From Prevotella sp. UBA6994 (lineage in GTDB: Bacteria; Bacteroidota; Bacteroidia; Bacteroidales; Bacteroidaceae), in assembly GCA_002449845.1 (NCBI GenBank), contig DJXW01000035.1, positions 1-64,000 on the forward strand: a DNA stretch of 64,000 bases. The letters are read 5' to 3'. Below, one piece after another: positions 56,438 to 63,960 of the stretch. The translations under genes were made by a program, and so were the position numbers. The notes beneath the pieces are model-generated. The model was not told where the DNA came from. It did not search any database and worked only from the letters and a program-made list of their open reading frames with translations. The first letter of the stretch is position 1; every line of letters begins with the position of its first letter.

Positions 56438-56632
56438 TCAACGCCCAAAAAGTGCCTTTTTTGATGCAAAATCATGGGTTATTTCTCCGCTTTCTAATAA
56501 CCATAAATCACAAAACACTGATTATCAACCGCTTATCAAATCATTAAAAAAACGGGCATATTTCCAACCATCTCCAAAGTTTTTTGAAAAAACGCCTGAA
56601 AATAGGGGGTAAATTCAGAAAATTCACGACAA
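56429..56632. repeat. 204-bp direct repeat, copy 1
   Basis: The segment from TATATGTTATCAACGCCC to AAAATTCACGACAA recurs in the same orientation at 58997-59199 with about nine substitutions and one indel. A 72-codon open frame over this copy is not kept in copy 2 (early TGA), so the conserved thing is the DNA, not that protein. Together the copies bracket the membrane protein and ATPase genes. Confidence 0.92.
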
Positions 56633-56759
56633 GACAAGAACAAGCACCTTCCATTATCAAATGGAATGAATTTGTCCAAATCATCTATAGAGAGCAGAAA
56701 AAGGGAGAGCATCACTCTTAGCAGAGAATTCCTAATAACATGACACCTAAAATAGTTGC

Positions 56760-56804
56760 TTATTCCGCTAAGAAGAGCGAAAAACAATTGGTTTAGCGGA
56801 ATAA
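56760..56804. repeat. 12-bp inverted repeat upstream of the membrane protein gene
   Basis: TTATTCCGCTAA (56760-56771) and its exact complement TTAGCGGAATAA (56793-56804) are separated by 21 bases. It lies 35 bases upstream of the promoter at 56839-56868. It could be an operator, or the terminus of an inserted element. The rest of 56633-56759 has no gene. Confidence 0.7.
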
Positions 56805-56838
56805 ACGCATTTTTATTCAAAATTTAACATTTGAATAG

Positions 56839-56868
56839 TTGTATTATGGGAAATAAGGATTACCTTTG
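56839..56868 (+). promoter_or_regulatory. Promoter of the membrane protein gene
   Basis: TTG at 56839-56841, a 19-bp spacer and TACCTTTG at 56861-56868 match the Bacteroidota consensus. A strong Shine-Dalgarno site (AAGGAGG, 56884-56890) lies 8 bases ahead of the ATG at 56899. Confidence 0.7.
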
Positions 56869-56898
56869 CACAAGTAAAATAAAAAGGAGGATAATAAT

Positions 56899-57324
56899 AT
56901 GATTATGATATGTTTTTTCGATTACATCTTTTATAGGACTTACATTGCTTTTAAGAAACGAGGAGAAGAGCAAGTTATTGGACCTACTATTCATGTAGGA
57001 AATTGTTTTGGAGGGTTGTTTAGTCCTATTTGGTGGGGGGGGGTCTATGTAATTGTAGGAAGAAACCCTCCTAAAATGTATGTATTTGTTATAGCGTCTC
57101 TCATCTATCTTTTATTGTTTATAAGATACAAGAAAAAGTATAACCAAATCATACAGAAATATTCAAGATCAAAATATAACAAAACAATCCCTGTATTTTT
57201 AATATATTGTATGGTAGCTGTTTGTGGTTTGTTAGGTATTATACTGACTGTCTTTTTGGAACGGTTTTTTTTAGAACCTTTTCATCTTGAAGGCATATTG
57301 GGAAAATGGATAGTTTTGAAGTAA
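56899..57324 (+). CDS. Small membrane protein of unknown function with an in-frame G9 tract
   Basis: The 141-residue protein begins MIMICFFDYIFYRTYIAFKK and has hydrophobic segments at about residues 40-55, 59-74 and 96-118, with basic loops between (RYKKKYNQIIQKYSRSKYNK). It is probably an inner membrane protein. No family was recognised. A run of nine G residues at 57035-57043 codes for part of WWGGV; loss or gain of one base would shift the frame and truncate the protein. A consensus promoter and an unusually strong Shine-Dalgarno site support expression. It lies 31 bases ahead of the ATPase gene within the segment bounded by the 204-bp repeats. Confidence 0.65.
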   Translation: MIMICFFDYIFYRTYIAFKKRGEEQVIGPTIHVGNCFGGLFSPIWWGGVYVIVGRNPPKMYVFVIASLIYLLLFIRYKKKYNQIIQKYSRSKYNKTIPVFLIYCMVAVCGLLGIILTVFLERFFLEPFHLEGILGKWIVLK

Positions 57325-57355
57325 GTCATAAAGACCACATAAAGTATATTCAAAT

Positions 57356-58798
57356 ATGTGCCAAATAATTGGAAGAAAACAAGAAATAGCAGAGCTAAAT
57401 CGAGCCTACGAAAGTGGTAGAGCCGAATTTGTTGCAGTGTATGGTCGCCGTCGTGTCGGTAAGACATTTCTCATTAATGAAGTGCTGCGTGACCATATAG
57501 CCTTTCGACATACAGGGCTTTCACCTTATGACCGAGAGCGTAAAGTAACGCTTCGTGACCAGTTACAGAACTTCCACTTCTCCCTAATCCGTTATGGCAT
57601 GGAGGGAGGAGAAGCTCCACGTTCATGGATGGAGGCATTTTTTAAACTTGAACTTTTTCTAGAGCAACAGGACAATGGAACCCGTCAGGTGGTCTTCATC
57701 GATGAACTACCTTGGATGGACACTCCTCGCTCAGGCTTCCTTACAGCCCTTGAAGCTTTTTGGAATGGGTGGGCTTGTAGCCGTCATAATATATGTTTTG
57801 TCGTTTGTGGGTCAGCAACCTCTTGGATGCTTGATAATCTCATCAACAACAAAGGAGGGTTGTATGGCAGGTTGACCTGTGAGATACATTTATATCCTTT
57901 CAACTTGCATGAGTGCGAAGAGTTTTTCCTCAGTCGTAACATAAAAATGTCTCGTTACAACATTACTCAGGCCTATATGATTTTAGGTGGAATTCCTTAT
58001 TATCTCGATTTTTTCAATTCGTCAATGAGTCTGGCTCAGAATATTGATGCTTTGTTTTTTTCTCATAGGGCAAAACTTGGTGACGAGTTTGACCGTCTTT
58101 TTAAATCCGTTTTTGACCATGCAGACACATGTATGGATATTGTCCGTTTTTTGAGCAGACGGCATGGAGGATTTACCCGTGATGAGATTGCCAGACAGAT
58201 TGGCAAAAATGCAAATGGAGACTTTACAAAAATACTCAAAGCCCTTATTGGCAGTGGCTTTATTTCCACCTATATACCTTATGGAAGCAATCAGAGAGAA
58301 TTTTTGCGCTATAAATTATCTGACCCGTTCTGCTGGTTTTGGATTCATTTCAAGGAAAATCGGCATATTGATGAAACAGACTATTGGATGCATCACCTTA
58401 AAGAGTCGGAGATTACATCATGGCGCGGAATCGCTTTTGAAGAGGTATGTCTCCTGCATATAAATCAAATTAAACATGCACTGCAGATTGCAGGAGTTTC
58501 TTCTCGTGAGTCTTCTTTTGTCCTTCATGGAGATGATGGCGGGGAGGGTATGCAAATAGACCTGATTATAGATCGTGCAGATGATGTGGTAAATGTCTGT
58601 GAGATGAAATTTTGCAAGTCTGAGTATATTGTTACAAAAGCATATTCAGAAATAATCACTCGCCGTGTGGAAGCCTTAGAAAAAATTTCACCATCAAAGA
58701 CATTCCACCCGACACTTGTCAGTGCTGCACCAGTTCATCGTAATGAATACTCAGACATATTCTTTTCTCAGATAACCATTGATGACCTTTTTATATAA
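57356..58798 (+). CDS. AAA-type ATPase with DUF234-like C-terminal nuclease-fold domain
   Basis: The 480-residue protein belongs to the archaeal-type ATPase group that is very common in Prevotella. The Walker A is YGRRRVGKTFLI (about residues 29-40), the Walker B is QVVFIDELPWMD, sensor-like FVVCGSATSWM follows, and GLYGRLTCEIHLYPFNLHE is a family block. A winged-helix-like region (HGGFTRDEIARQIGK) leads to the DUF234-like C-terminus with EEVCLLHI and QIDLIIDRADDVVNVCEMKF, which has the D-x(n)-ExK pattern of PD-(D/E)XK nucleases. It may act on DNA or serve in defence or element maintenance; this is not established for the family. It is a complete gene within the repeat-bounded segment. Confidence 0.88.
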   Translation: MCQIIGRKQEIAELNRAYESGRAEFVAVYGRRRVGKTFLINEVLRDHIAFRHTGLSPYDRERKVTLRDQLQNFHFSLIRYGMEGGEAPRSWMEAFFKLELFLEQQDNGTRQVVFIDELPWMDTPRSGFLTALEAFWNGWACSRHNICFVVCGSATSWMLDNLINNKGGLYGRLTCEIHLYPFNLHECEEFFLSRNIKMSRYNITQAYMILGGIPYYLDFFNSSMSLAQNIDALFFSHRAKLGDEFDRLFKSVFDHADTCMDIVRFLSRRHGGFTRDEIARQIGKNANGDFTKILKALIGSGFISTYIPYGSNQREFLRYKLSDPFCWFWIHFKENRHIDETDYWMHHLKESEITSWRGIAFEEVCLLHINQIKHALQIAGVSSRESSFVLHGDDGGEGMQIDLIIDRADDVVNVCEMKFCKSEYIVTKAYSEIITRRVEALEKISPSKTFHPTLVSAAPVHRNEYSDIFFSQITIDDLFI

Positions 58799-58894
58799 CT
58801 CTAAATGTAAAAAGTTGAAGGTCGTCATCAAGGAGATAAAAGTTGAGATGTTCCTGCAGAAACTTGGGTATGGTATCAATTTCAGACAATAAAG

Positions 58895-59032
58895 ATGAAC
58901 AAGGAGAATAAACTTTTACTGTATAAGGATGAAAAAGGCAAAGTAAATGTGAATGTTCGCTTTGCGGATGAAGATGTGTGGCTGACAAGAGAAAAATATA
59001 TGTTATCAACGCCCAAAAAGTGCCTTTTTTGA
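58895..59032 (+). pseudogene. N-terminal remnant of a RhuM-family gene, truncated at the 204-bp repeat
   Basis: From the ATG at 58895 the frame reads MNKENKLLLYKDEKGK, then VNVRFADEDVWLTREK, which is the typical start of RhuM (virulence RhuM/Fic-associated) proteins, usually over 300 residues. After the WLTREK codons the sequence runs into repeat copy 2 (from 58997) and stops 12 codons later at TGA 59030-59032. The remaining protein is absent from the window. The junction therefore marks a recombination or insertion breakpoint. Confidence 0.75.
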
Positions 59033-59199
59033 TGCAAAATCATAGGTTATTTCTCCGCTTTCTAATAACCATAAATTACAAAACGCTGATTATCAAACAC
59101 TTATCAAATCATCAAAAAATGGGCATATTTCCAACCAACTCCAAAGTATTTTGAAAAAACGCCTGAAAATAGGGGGTAAATTCAGAAAATTCACGACAA
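58997..59199. repeat. 204-bp direct repeat, copy 2
   Basis: This is the same orientation copy of 56429-56632. It begins at the point where the RhuM frame is broken and ends at ACGACAA; the following sequence differs from that after copy 1. Confidence 0.92.
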
Positions 59200-59233
59200 A
59201 GAAATCACCATCATACTGCCATGTATGATGAAA

Positions 59234-59266
59234 GTGAAAAGTCGCAAGACCTGCCTGCCTTGCGAC
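59234..59266 (-). terminator. Intrinsic terminator of the 468-residue coiled-coil gene
   Basis: GTCGCAAG (59241-59248) and CTTGCGAC (59259-59266) form an 8-bp stem with a 10-base loop. On the minus strand the second arm is followed by TTTTCACTTTC. It lies 18 bases beyond the stop at 59285. Confidence 0.7.
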
Positions 59267-59284
59267 CTGGAAACTATTATTTAT

Positions 59285-60691
59285 CTAGGCAGCGATATCA
59301 TTCTCTGAAATATAATTCTTATGTGACTCTATCTTATCAAGGTAAGACTGAAGCTGTTCAATAAACTTTTTAGCTTCATCACGTCTTGAACATAAAGAAT
59401 TATACTTGTCACGTTCAACATCATATTCTTCTTTAAAAGCAGCATACTCAGGGTGTTTTTTGGCAAAACGAGTATTACATTCTTCATTTTTGACACTATA
59501 GGATTCGTTTTTGAACTTCTTCTCATTATTGATGTGGTTATACATTTTCTCACGCTTTTTATCATACTCATTTTTCTTTTGGCTGATAGCATCCCAAATA
59601 GGTTGTTCCTTTTCTATCTGAGAAAGAAGCTTCTCCAACGTAGTTTTCTTCGTAGCAATGGCTTTCTCCAAATCAACAGAGACAGATAGATTGCATTTCA
59701 TGATCCTCTGAATGTATGAATTCACATTATTGGTAATAGCGACCAATTTCTTCAATTGATCTAAGAAATCCAATGCACCAGAAATCTTTTCTCCCTTAAA
59801 AATAGTAAGTTCATCGCCTGTAATCACAACACCATTTCCAGGATTGAAGTAATTCTCCAAAACCCTATAGCCAGTTGTATTCAAAATGGTTTCCAAACCA
59901 GATACCATCTCTTCTACTTCGTTCAGAATGTTTTTTTGAATAAAAGAAGCGGGATTATCCACAGCAGTATTGTAAACATCTGCGGTAAACGACATCGCTT
60001 TTATCCATTCGTTGTTTTTAAGATGGAATCGCCGGGTATAACGGATTATTTCATACGTACTTGCCTTACGATAATGAACCCATTCTGAGTAGGGAAGAAT
60101 CCCAATGCCTTTATAATGTATCTGTAAAAAGAAGTAGCTGGCACGTCCATACCCAAAGTTCGTCAAAAAAGCCACCTTAATGTCATCATTAAGCTTAAAT
60201 TCAGGTGAAGCCCATCCTACACGACGATGTGAATAAGCTAAGACAGATGGATCCCTCCCTAATGTATAATACAAGTTTTCCAGTGTTGCTGGAAGGTCGC
60301 GATTTTTTATCCTACGATAATAGTTTTTTCTTTCCTCACGTACATATCTTTCTTTTCCAGAAACGTCCTTCTGTTTGTCGAAGTCAGCAATCCTTGACTG
60401 GTAGTCTGCAAAAGAGATTTTTGGTAAGCATGGAATCCATTGATACGGATCCGACAAGAACGAACAAAAGTCAAAATCAGAAGTAAAACGATTCAAAGAA
60501 GAGCCCTTTACATAATCTTGAAGTTCAATAACTGTACGGTTGTCATTGTCCGCCATACGCTTTAATTCATCCAGACATTCCTGATAAGGCGATTTCAACT
60601 CAATAAAATCAACCTTCACTCTGTCTTCATTCTCTACTTTGCGAAGAACGCACATGTGCGTTTCATTCACCTTAACATTGTTCATATTCAT
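59285..60691 (-). CDS. Unrecognised 468-residue protein with C-terminal coiled coil
   Basis: I do not recognise the family. The N-terminal 120 residues are mixed charge, with a run KERYVREERKNYYRRIKNRDLPATLENLYYTLG. The middle (about 150-240) contains aromatic-rich segments such as FGYGRASYFFLQIHYKGIGILPYSEWVHYRKASTYE. From about residue 330 to the end it is strongly helical with heptad-like charge (AIATKKTTLEKLLSQIEKEQ, KKNEYDKKREKMYNHI, KKFIEQLQSYLDKIESHK), so a long coiled coil is likely. There is no signal peptide or membrane segment. The start ATG has an AAAAGG site just upstream. It is divergent from the zinc-ribbon gene across an inverted repeat, and has its own terminator. A structural or partner protein of a mobile element or defence locus is conceivable. 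Confidence 0.6.
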   Translation of the reverse strand: MNMNNVKVNETHMCVLRKVENEDRVKVDFIELKSPYQECLDELKRMADNDNRTVIELQDYVKGSSLNRFTSDFDFCSFLSDPYQWIPCLPKISFADYQSRIADFDKQKDVSGKERYVREERKNYYRRIKNRDLPATLENLYYTLGRDPSVLAYSHRRVGWASPEFKLNDDIKVAFLTNFGYGRASYFFLQIHYKGIGILPYSEWVHYRKASTYEIIRYTRRFHLKNNEWIKAMSFTADVYNTAVDNPASFIQKNILNEVEEMVSGLETILNTTGYRVLENYFNPGNGVVITGDELTIFKGEKISGALDFLDQLKKLVAITNNVNSYIQRIMKCNLSVSVDLEKAIATKKTTLEKLLSQIEKEQPIWDAISQKKNEYDKKREKMYNHINNEKKFKNESYSVKNEECNTRFAKKHPEYAAFKEEYDVERDKYNSLCSRRDEAKKFIEQLQSYLDKIESHKNYISENDIAA

Positions 60692-60746
60692 AATAGTTAC
60701 CTTTTAAAGATTTTGTTTGTTACACACTATAATACCCCCAATTCGG

Positions 60747-60792
60747 AAAAAGTAAACAAATATGCGAAAAAAATTATCAATGTTTACTTTTT
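60747..60792. promoter_or_regulatory. 12-bp inverted repeat in a divergent intergenic region
   Basis: AAAAAGTAAACA (60747-60758) and TGTTTACTTTTT (60781-60792) are exact complements separated by 22 bases, in the 146-base gap between two divergent genes. The position suits a shared operator. The geometry is close to that of the inverted repeat at 56760-56804, but the sequences differ. Confidence 0.6.
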
Positions 60793-60837
60793 ACCTTTTT
60801 AGGGTATATATAACTGAACATTAAATAAAAAAGAATT

Positions 60838-61416
60838 ATGGAAACTATTAATTTCAAAAAGAACAAAAGGCAAAAAACTTTCGGCCAACAAGAGCGGTAT
60901 TCCCATGTAACAAAATCCATTTTCAATGAACGGCTGAAATGCAAGGACGACGTTTGGCTTCGCAACATTGATATTACCACAGAAGATCCCAAGATTGTTC
61001 GCAAAGTACGTCGTATTATTGAGAAACGTATGTGTCAAACCTATCACAAGCAACACAAAGGCGTATTTCACGATCATGGAAATCAAAGTAGGCACAACAT
61101 GAAGCGAGCCGTATCCTATGAACTATATATAATAGGACAGGTGGAGAACGTAAACAAAGTTAGCAGAGGAAATTCTACTCATTGGAAGCGTAAATACGAT
61201 CCCAATACTGGAAAAGTGGTATTCAGAAAGAAAGTTGGCTATCATTCGATAGAGGAAGCAAAATCGTCTGCCATTAAACTTGTACACGACAAGCCTTGGT
61301 GTCACAAGACCGTAAACGTGTATAAATGCGCCCATTGCAACAAATACCATATAGGTCACGAAAGCAAGTTGACAACAAACCCCATTTCCAGTATTTCGCC
61401 CTTATCCATTGCCTAA
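60838..61416 (+). CDS. Unrecognised 192-residue basic protein with a C-terminal zinc-ribbon-like motif
   Basis: The protein is rich in Lys, Arg and His, with a basic N-terminus (METINFKKNKRQKTFGQQER) and a C-terminal KCAHCNKYHIGH, a CxxCxxxxHxxH pattern that could bind zinc. No signal or membrane segment is present. A central helix-rich region (IVRKVRRIIEKRMCQTYHKQH) and a later SIEEAKSSAIKLVHDK are visible. It may bind nucleic acid. No family was recognised. It is divergent from the coiled-coil gene and 72 bases ahead of the caspase operon, which has its own promoter element. Confidence 0.6.
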   Translation: METINFKKNKRQKTFGQQERYSHVTKSIFNERLKCKDDVWLRNIDITTEDPKIVRKVRRIIEKRMCQTYHKQHKGVFHDHGNQSRHNMKRAVSYELYIIGQVENVNKVSRGNSTHWKRKYDPNTGKVVFRKKVGYHSIEEAKSSAIKLVHDKPWCHKTVNVYKCAHCNKYHIGHESKLTTNPISSISPLSIA

Positions 61417-61463
61417 TTGCAGTTAAAAAAGGTTTAAGATGCCTTTATCTCGCTATTTCTTTC

Positions 61464-61471
61464 TATTTTTG
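61464..61471 (+). promoter_or_regulatory. -7 promoter element (TATTTTTG) of the caspase/sigma operon
   Basis: TATTTTTG is an exact TAnnTTTG match 17 bases ahead of the caspase ATG at 61489. There is no clear -33 TTTG, which would be in keeping with an activator or an alternative sigma factor, but that is speculative. Confidence 0.5.
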
Positions 61472-61488
61472 TCAAAAATCAAAGAGAT

Positions 61489-62367
61489 ATGAATAGATTC
61501 GCGCTCATATTTGCCTTTATGATAGCGTTTCCACTTATAGGCAATGCTCAACGAAAGCGTGCTTTTATGGTGGGTATATCCAAATACCACACAAATGGCT
61601 ATAAGGTTTGGAATAATATTCATGGCGCAGAGGATGTGGTGCTATTGAAACCAGAGTTAGAGAAGAAAGGATTCAAGGTAAAAGCATTAACCAATGAACA
61701 TGCCACATATCAAGGAATCCTCAATGCACTTAATAGTTTCATTACTGCCTCTAAAAAAGGTGATGTGATTTATCTCCATTTTTCTTGTCATGGTCAGCCT
61801 GTAGAAGACGGCTTAAACGGAATGGCAAAAGAAGAGAAAGATGGTTGGGATGAAGCCATTGTTCCAATAGACGCGGGCAAAGAGTATAATTCTATTTACA
61901 AAGGTGAAAAGCACCTTACGGATGACGAACTAAACGGCTATATCAGCAAACTTCGTAAAAAGATTGGTCCTAAAGGTATGCTTTATGTGGCAATGGATGC
62001 TTGTCATGCTGGGGAGTCATCTAAAGGAGGATTGGAAACAGAGAGAGGAACAAAAGACGGTTTAACAAAAACGGGGGAACCATACATCCCTCCCCAGACA
62101 AATATTAAGCATTTTTCTATAACTCAGTCACCACTCATGGCACCCGCATTATTTATAGAAGCTTGTAAATCTTTTCAAAGGAATACTGAAGTTAGGATAA
62201 AAGGAAAAGAATATGGATCCTTGTCTTATAATATATGGCAAGCCCTAATGGGTATGACCACATTAGATAAAGATAGCAAAGAAAAGTTTAAAACCCAAAT
62301 AGAAGCATCTACGAAAGTCAAAGGCAGATGGCATTCTCTAACCCAAGACCTGGTTTTTGAAGAATAA
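61489..62367 (+). CDS. Secreted caspase-family (C14-like) cysteine peptidase
   Basis: The 292-residue protein has a signal peptide (MNRFALIFAFMIAFPLIGNAQ) and a caspase/metacaspase-type p20 fold: RKRAFMVGISKYH, GAEDVVLLKPELEKKGF, the catalytic His 101 in YLHFSCHGQ and the catalytic Cys 172 in VAMDACHAGESS. A DGLNGMAKEEKDGWDEAIVPIDA segment matches the calcium/specificity loop of such proteases. It would be active outside the cytoplasm, most likely in the periplasm. It is the first gene of an operon with an ECF sigma factor (9-base gap), an anti-sigma-like membrane protein and a small protein. Its likely job is to sense or transmit an envelope signal by cleaving a partner, but no cleavage site is known. 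Confidence 0.85.
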   Translation: MNRFALIFAFMIAFPLIGNAQRKRAFMVGISKYHTNGYKVWNNIHGAEDVVLLKPELEKKGFKVKALTNEHATYQGILNALNSFITASKKGDVIYLHFSCHGQPVEDGLNGMAKEEKDGWDEAIVPIDAGKEYNSIYKGEKHLTDDELNGYISKLRKKIGPKGMLYVAMDACHAGESSKGGLETERGTKDGLTKTGEPYIPPQTNIKHFSITQSPLMAPALFIEACKSFQRNTEVRIKGKEYGSLSYNIWQALMGMTTLDKDSKEKFKTQIEASTKVKGRWHSLTQDLVFEE

Positions 62368-62376
62368 TAGTTGAAT

Positions 62377-62952
62377 ATGGATAGATTAGAAGAAAGAGTA
62401 TTTGAGCAATTCATAAGGAAGTACGAGCAAAGGACGGTGAACTTCCTCTCTTCCAGATATTCTGCCCTATCTGGAGAGAGTATCAGAGACATCATTCAAG
62501 ATTCGTATATAACCTTGCATAAGAATATAGAAGCCCAAAAGGTAACAAGCCCTCAGTATCCCTATTTCCTTAGAATATGCATCAACTTGTCACTCAAAGC
62601 CATAGGCAAACAGGGCAAGCACATGGTCTTAGGAATAAATGAAACAGATATCCAGCAGAAGGATATGGTATCAATGAAAAAGGTGGAGAGTATTTTACAG
62701 ATTGGAGATGAACAAGAATCTATCATCAAGGAAAAGCAAAAAATGGTTCACGATGCATTAGGGAACATGGCTACTAGATGCAGGGAGTTACTTTGGAGTT
62801 TCTATGCTGACGAATTAAGTTGGGCCACAATAGCAAGTCAATATGGTTTAAAAAATGCAGATACGGCAAAAGCCCAAGCCTCAAGATGTCGTCAAACATT
62901 CAAAGAGAAGTATAACAGTTTAAAAGTGAATTTCTATGGCAAACATAGATAA
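62377..62952 (+). CDS. ECF-type RNA polymerase sigma factor
   Basis: The 191-residue protein has region 2 (SGESIRDIIQDSYITLHKNIE, followed by YPYFLRICINLSLKAIGKQGK) and a region 4 helix-turn-helix (CRELLWSFYADELSWATIASQYGLKNADTAKAQASRCRQTF). It recruits RNA polymerase to a specific set of promoters. The ATG at 62377 is used; the frame also has a TTG at 62371. It overlaps the anti-sigma-like gene by 17 bases, a common sign that the pair is made in fixed ratio. It follows the caspase gene by 9 bases. Confidence 0.88.
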   Translation: MDRLEERVFEQFIRKYEQRTVNFLSSRYSALSGESIRDIIQDSYITLHKNIEAQKVTSPQYPYFLRICINLSLKAIGKQGKHMVLGINETDIQQKDMVSMKKVESILQIGDEQESIIKEKQKMVHDALGNMATRCRELLWSFYADELSWATIASQYGLKNADTAKAQASRCRQTFKEKYNSLKVNFYGKHR

Positions 62953-63619
62953 TAGTGAAAGAATAGAAAGATACCTCCGTGAGCAAATGTCACTAGAGGA
63001 AAACGAAGCATTTCTAAATGACCTTAGAAATGACAAAAACCTTCGCGAAGAGGCTCAAATGATGGCCTTGCTCATTAAAGATATGAAGGAAGAACAGGCT
63101 AAAGAAGATGCAGAAATCACGGAAAAGGTTTTTGCAACCAAGAAAAAAGTCAAGAATAAAAGTATGGTAAGATGGACATTGTCTATTGCAGCTGTATTCC
63201 TCCTTATTTTTGGTGTAACTACTTTGTGGAACAAACAAAGCAAGCAAAGCGATACAGAAATTTTATTCGCTCAAGCTGATGCCTTATTCGTTCAATACTA
63301 CTCTTATGACATAACATCACCTAGAGGTGGAGATGACGATGCCATCAAGCAGGAACTTGTGGAACTATATAATAAGGTGGGATCCGACAAAGACATTTCT
63401 CCCGTTATTTCCCGTCTGCAGACCATCTATGACAATGTCCAGTCTCGCAATGAAGACTATCAAGATTATGGCAATTCTAGTAGAGAAATAGCATGGTATT
63501 TAGCATTAGCTTATATCAAAGACCATAATCTTGATAAGGCAAAAGAGTTGTTAAAACCATTAGCTGAAGAGGGAATTGCAGAAGCTATAGAACTATTAAA
63601 TAAAATACAGAACTTATAA
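62936..63619 (+). CDS. Single-pass membrane protein, anti-sigma-like, with TPR-like C-terminus
   Basis: The 227-residue protein has a cytoplasmic N-terminal region of about 78 residues (SERIERYLREQMSLEENEAFLNDL, the ERYLxxxMSxEExxxFE pattern of Bacteroidota anti-sigma partners), a positive stretch KKKVKNKSMVRW, one membrane helix at about 80-97, and an outer C-terminal part with TPR-like helices (AWYLALAYIKDHNLDKAKELLKPLAEEG). By position and architecture it should hold the neighbouring sigma factor at the membrane. The outer part would share a compartment with the caspase-like enzyme. Whether it is cleaved is unknown. Confidence 0.8.
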   Translation: MANIDNSERIERYLREQMSLEENEAFLNDLRNDKNLREEAQMMALLIKDMKEEQAKEDAEITEKVFATKKKVKNKSMVRWTLSIAAVFLLIFGVTTLWNKQSKQSDTEILFAQADALFVQYYSYDITSPRGGDDDAIKQELVELYNKVGSDKDISPVISRLQTIYDNVQSRNEDYQDYGNSSREIAWYLALAYIKDHNLDKAKELLKPLAEEGIAEAIELLNKIQNL

Positions 63620-63630
63620 ATTACAAAAGC

Positions 63631-63930
63631 GTGAACAAAGCAGCAGATTTAGCAAACGGATTTTTGCATACTACGAAAGCATTGGACGAATTGGAGTCTT
63701 TTGTGCAAACAATGGATAAGATTTTTTCAAGCAACCAACCCATAGCCCCATCAGAAGTAAAAGATGCGATAGACTTCATAAAAGACACTTTAGAAAGTCG
63801 CCTTTCTGAGTTTGATGCATCCGACGAAATTAAAAAGCAGATAAAAGAACGTGAAAACAACAAGATTAACGCTCTCGAAATCACTATCGTTTCAACTCTT
63901 GAGGGACAAAACAGACTTCATGGGCTTTGA
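63631..63930 (+). CDS. Small helical protein, last gene of the caspase/sigma operon
   Basis: The 99-residue product starts with GTG at 63631, 11 bases after the anti-sigma-like stop; the frame has no earlier ATG or GTG after the stop at 63601. It is predicted all helical and acidic (MNKAADLANGFLHTTKALDE, SEVKDAIDFIKDTLESRLSE), with no signal peptide or membrane segment. Unrecognised. An adaptor or regulator of the sigma/anti-sigma pair is a reasonable guess. Confidence 0.6.
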   Translation: MNKAADLANGFLHTTKALDELESFVQTMDKIFSSNQPIAPSEVKDAIDFIKDTLESRLSEFDASDEIKKQIKERENNKINALEITIVSTLEGQNRLHGL

Positions 63931-63939
63931 TTGCTAACG

Positions 63940-63960
63940 AACTGCCATTCTGGCAGTTTG
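63940..63960 (+). terminator. Hairpin after the caspase/sigma operon
   Basis: AACTGCCA (63940-63947) pairs with TGGCAGTT (63951-63958) over a 3-base loop, 10 bases beyond the last stop. No strong T-run follows (TTTGATT), so the assignment is moderate. Confidence 0.5.

Noticed and set aside
56394..56612. 72-codon open frame across the first 204-bp repeat
   Set aside because: In the second copy the same frame stops early and carries frame-changing differences, so the DNA repeat is conserved, not a protein.
57356..58798. Transposase or integrase for the repeat-bounded segment
   Set aside because: The gene has Walker A/B and DUF234-like features, not DDE, tyrosine or serine recombinase motifs; no transposase is visible in the segment.
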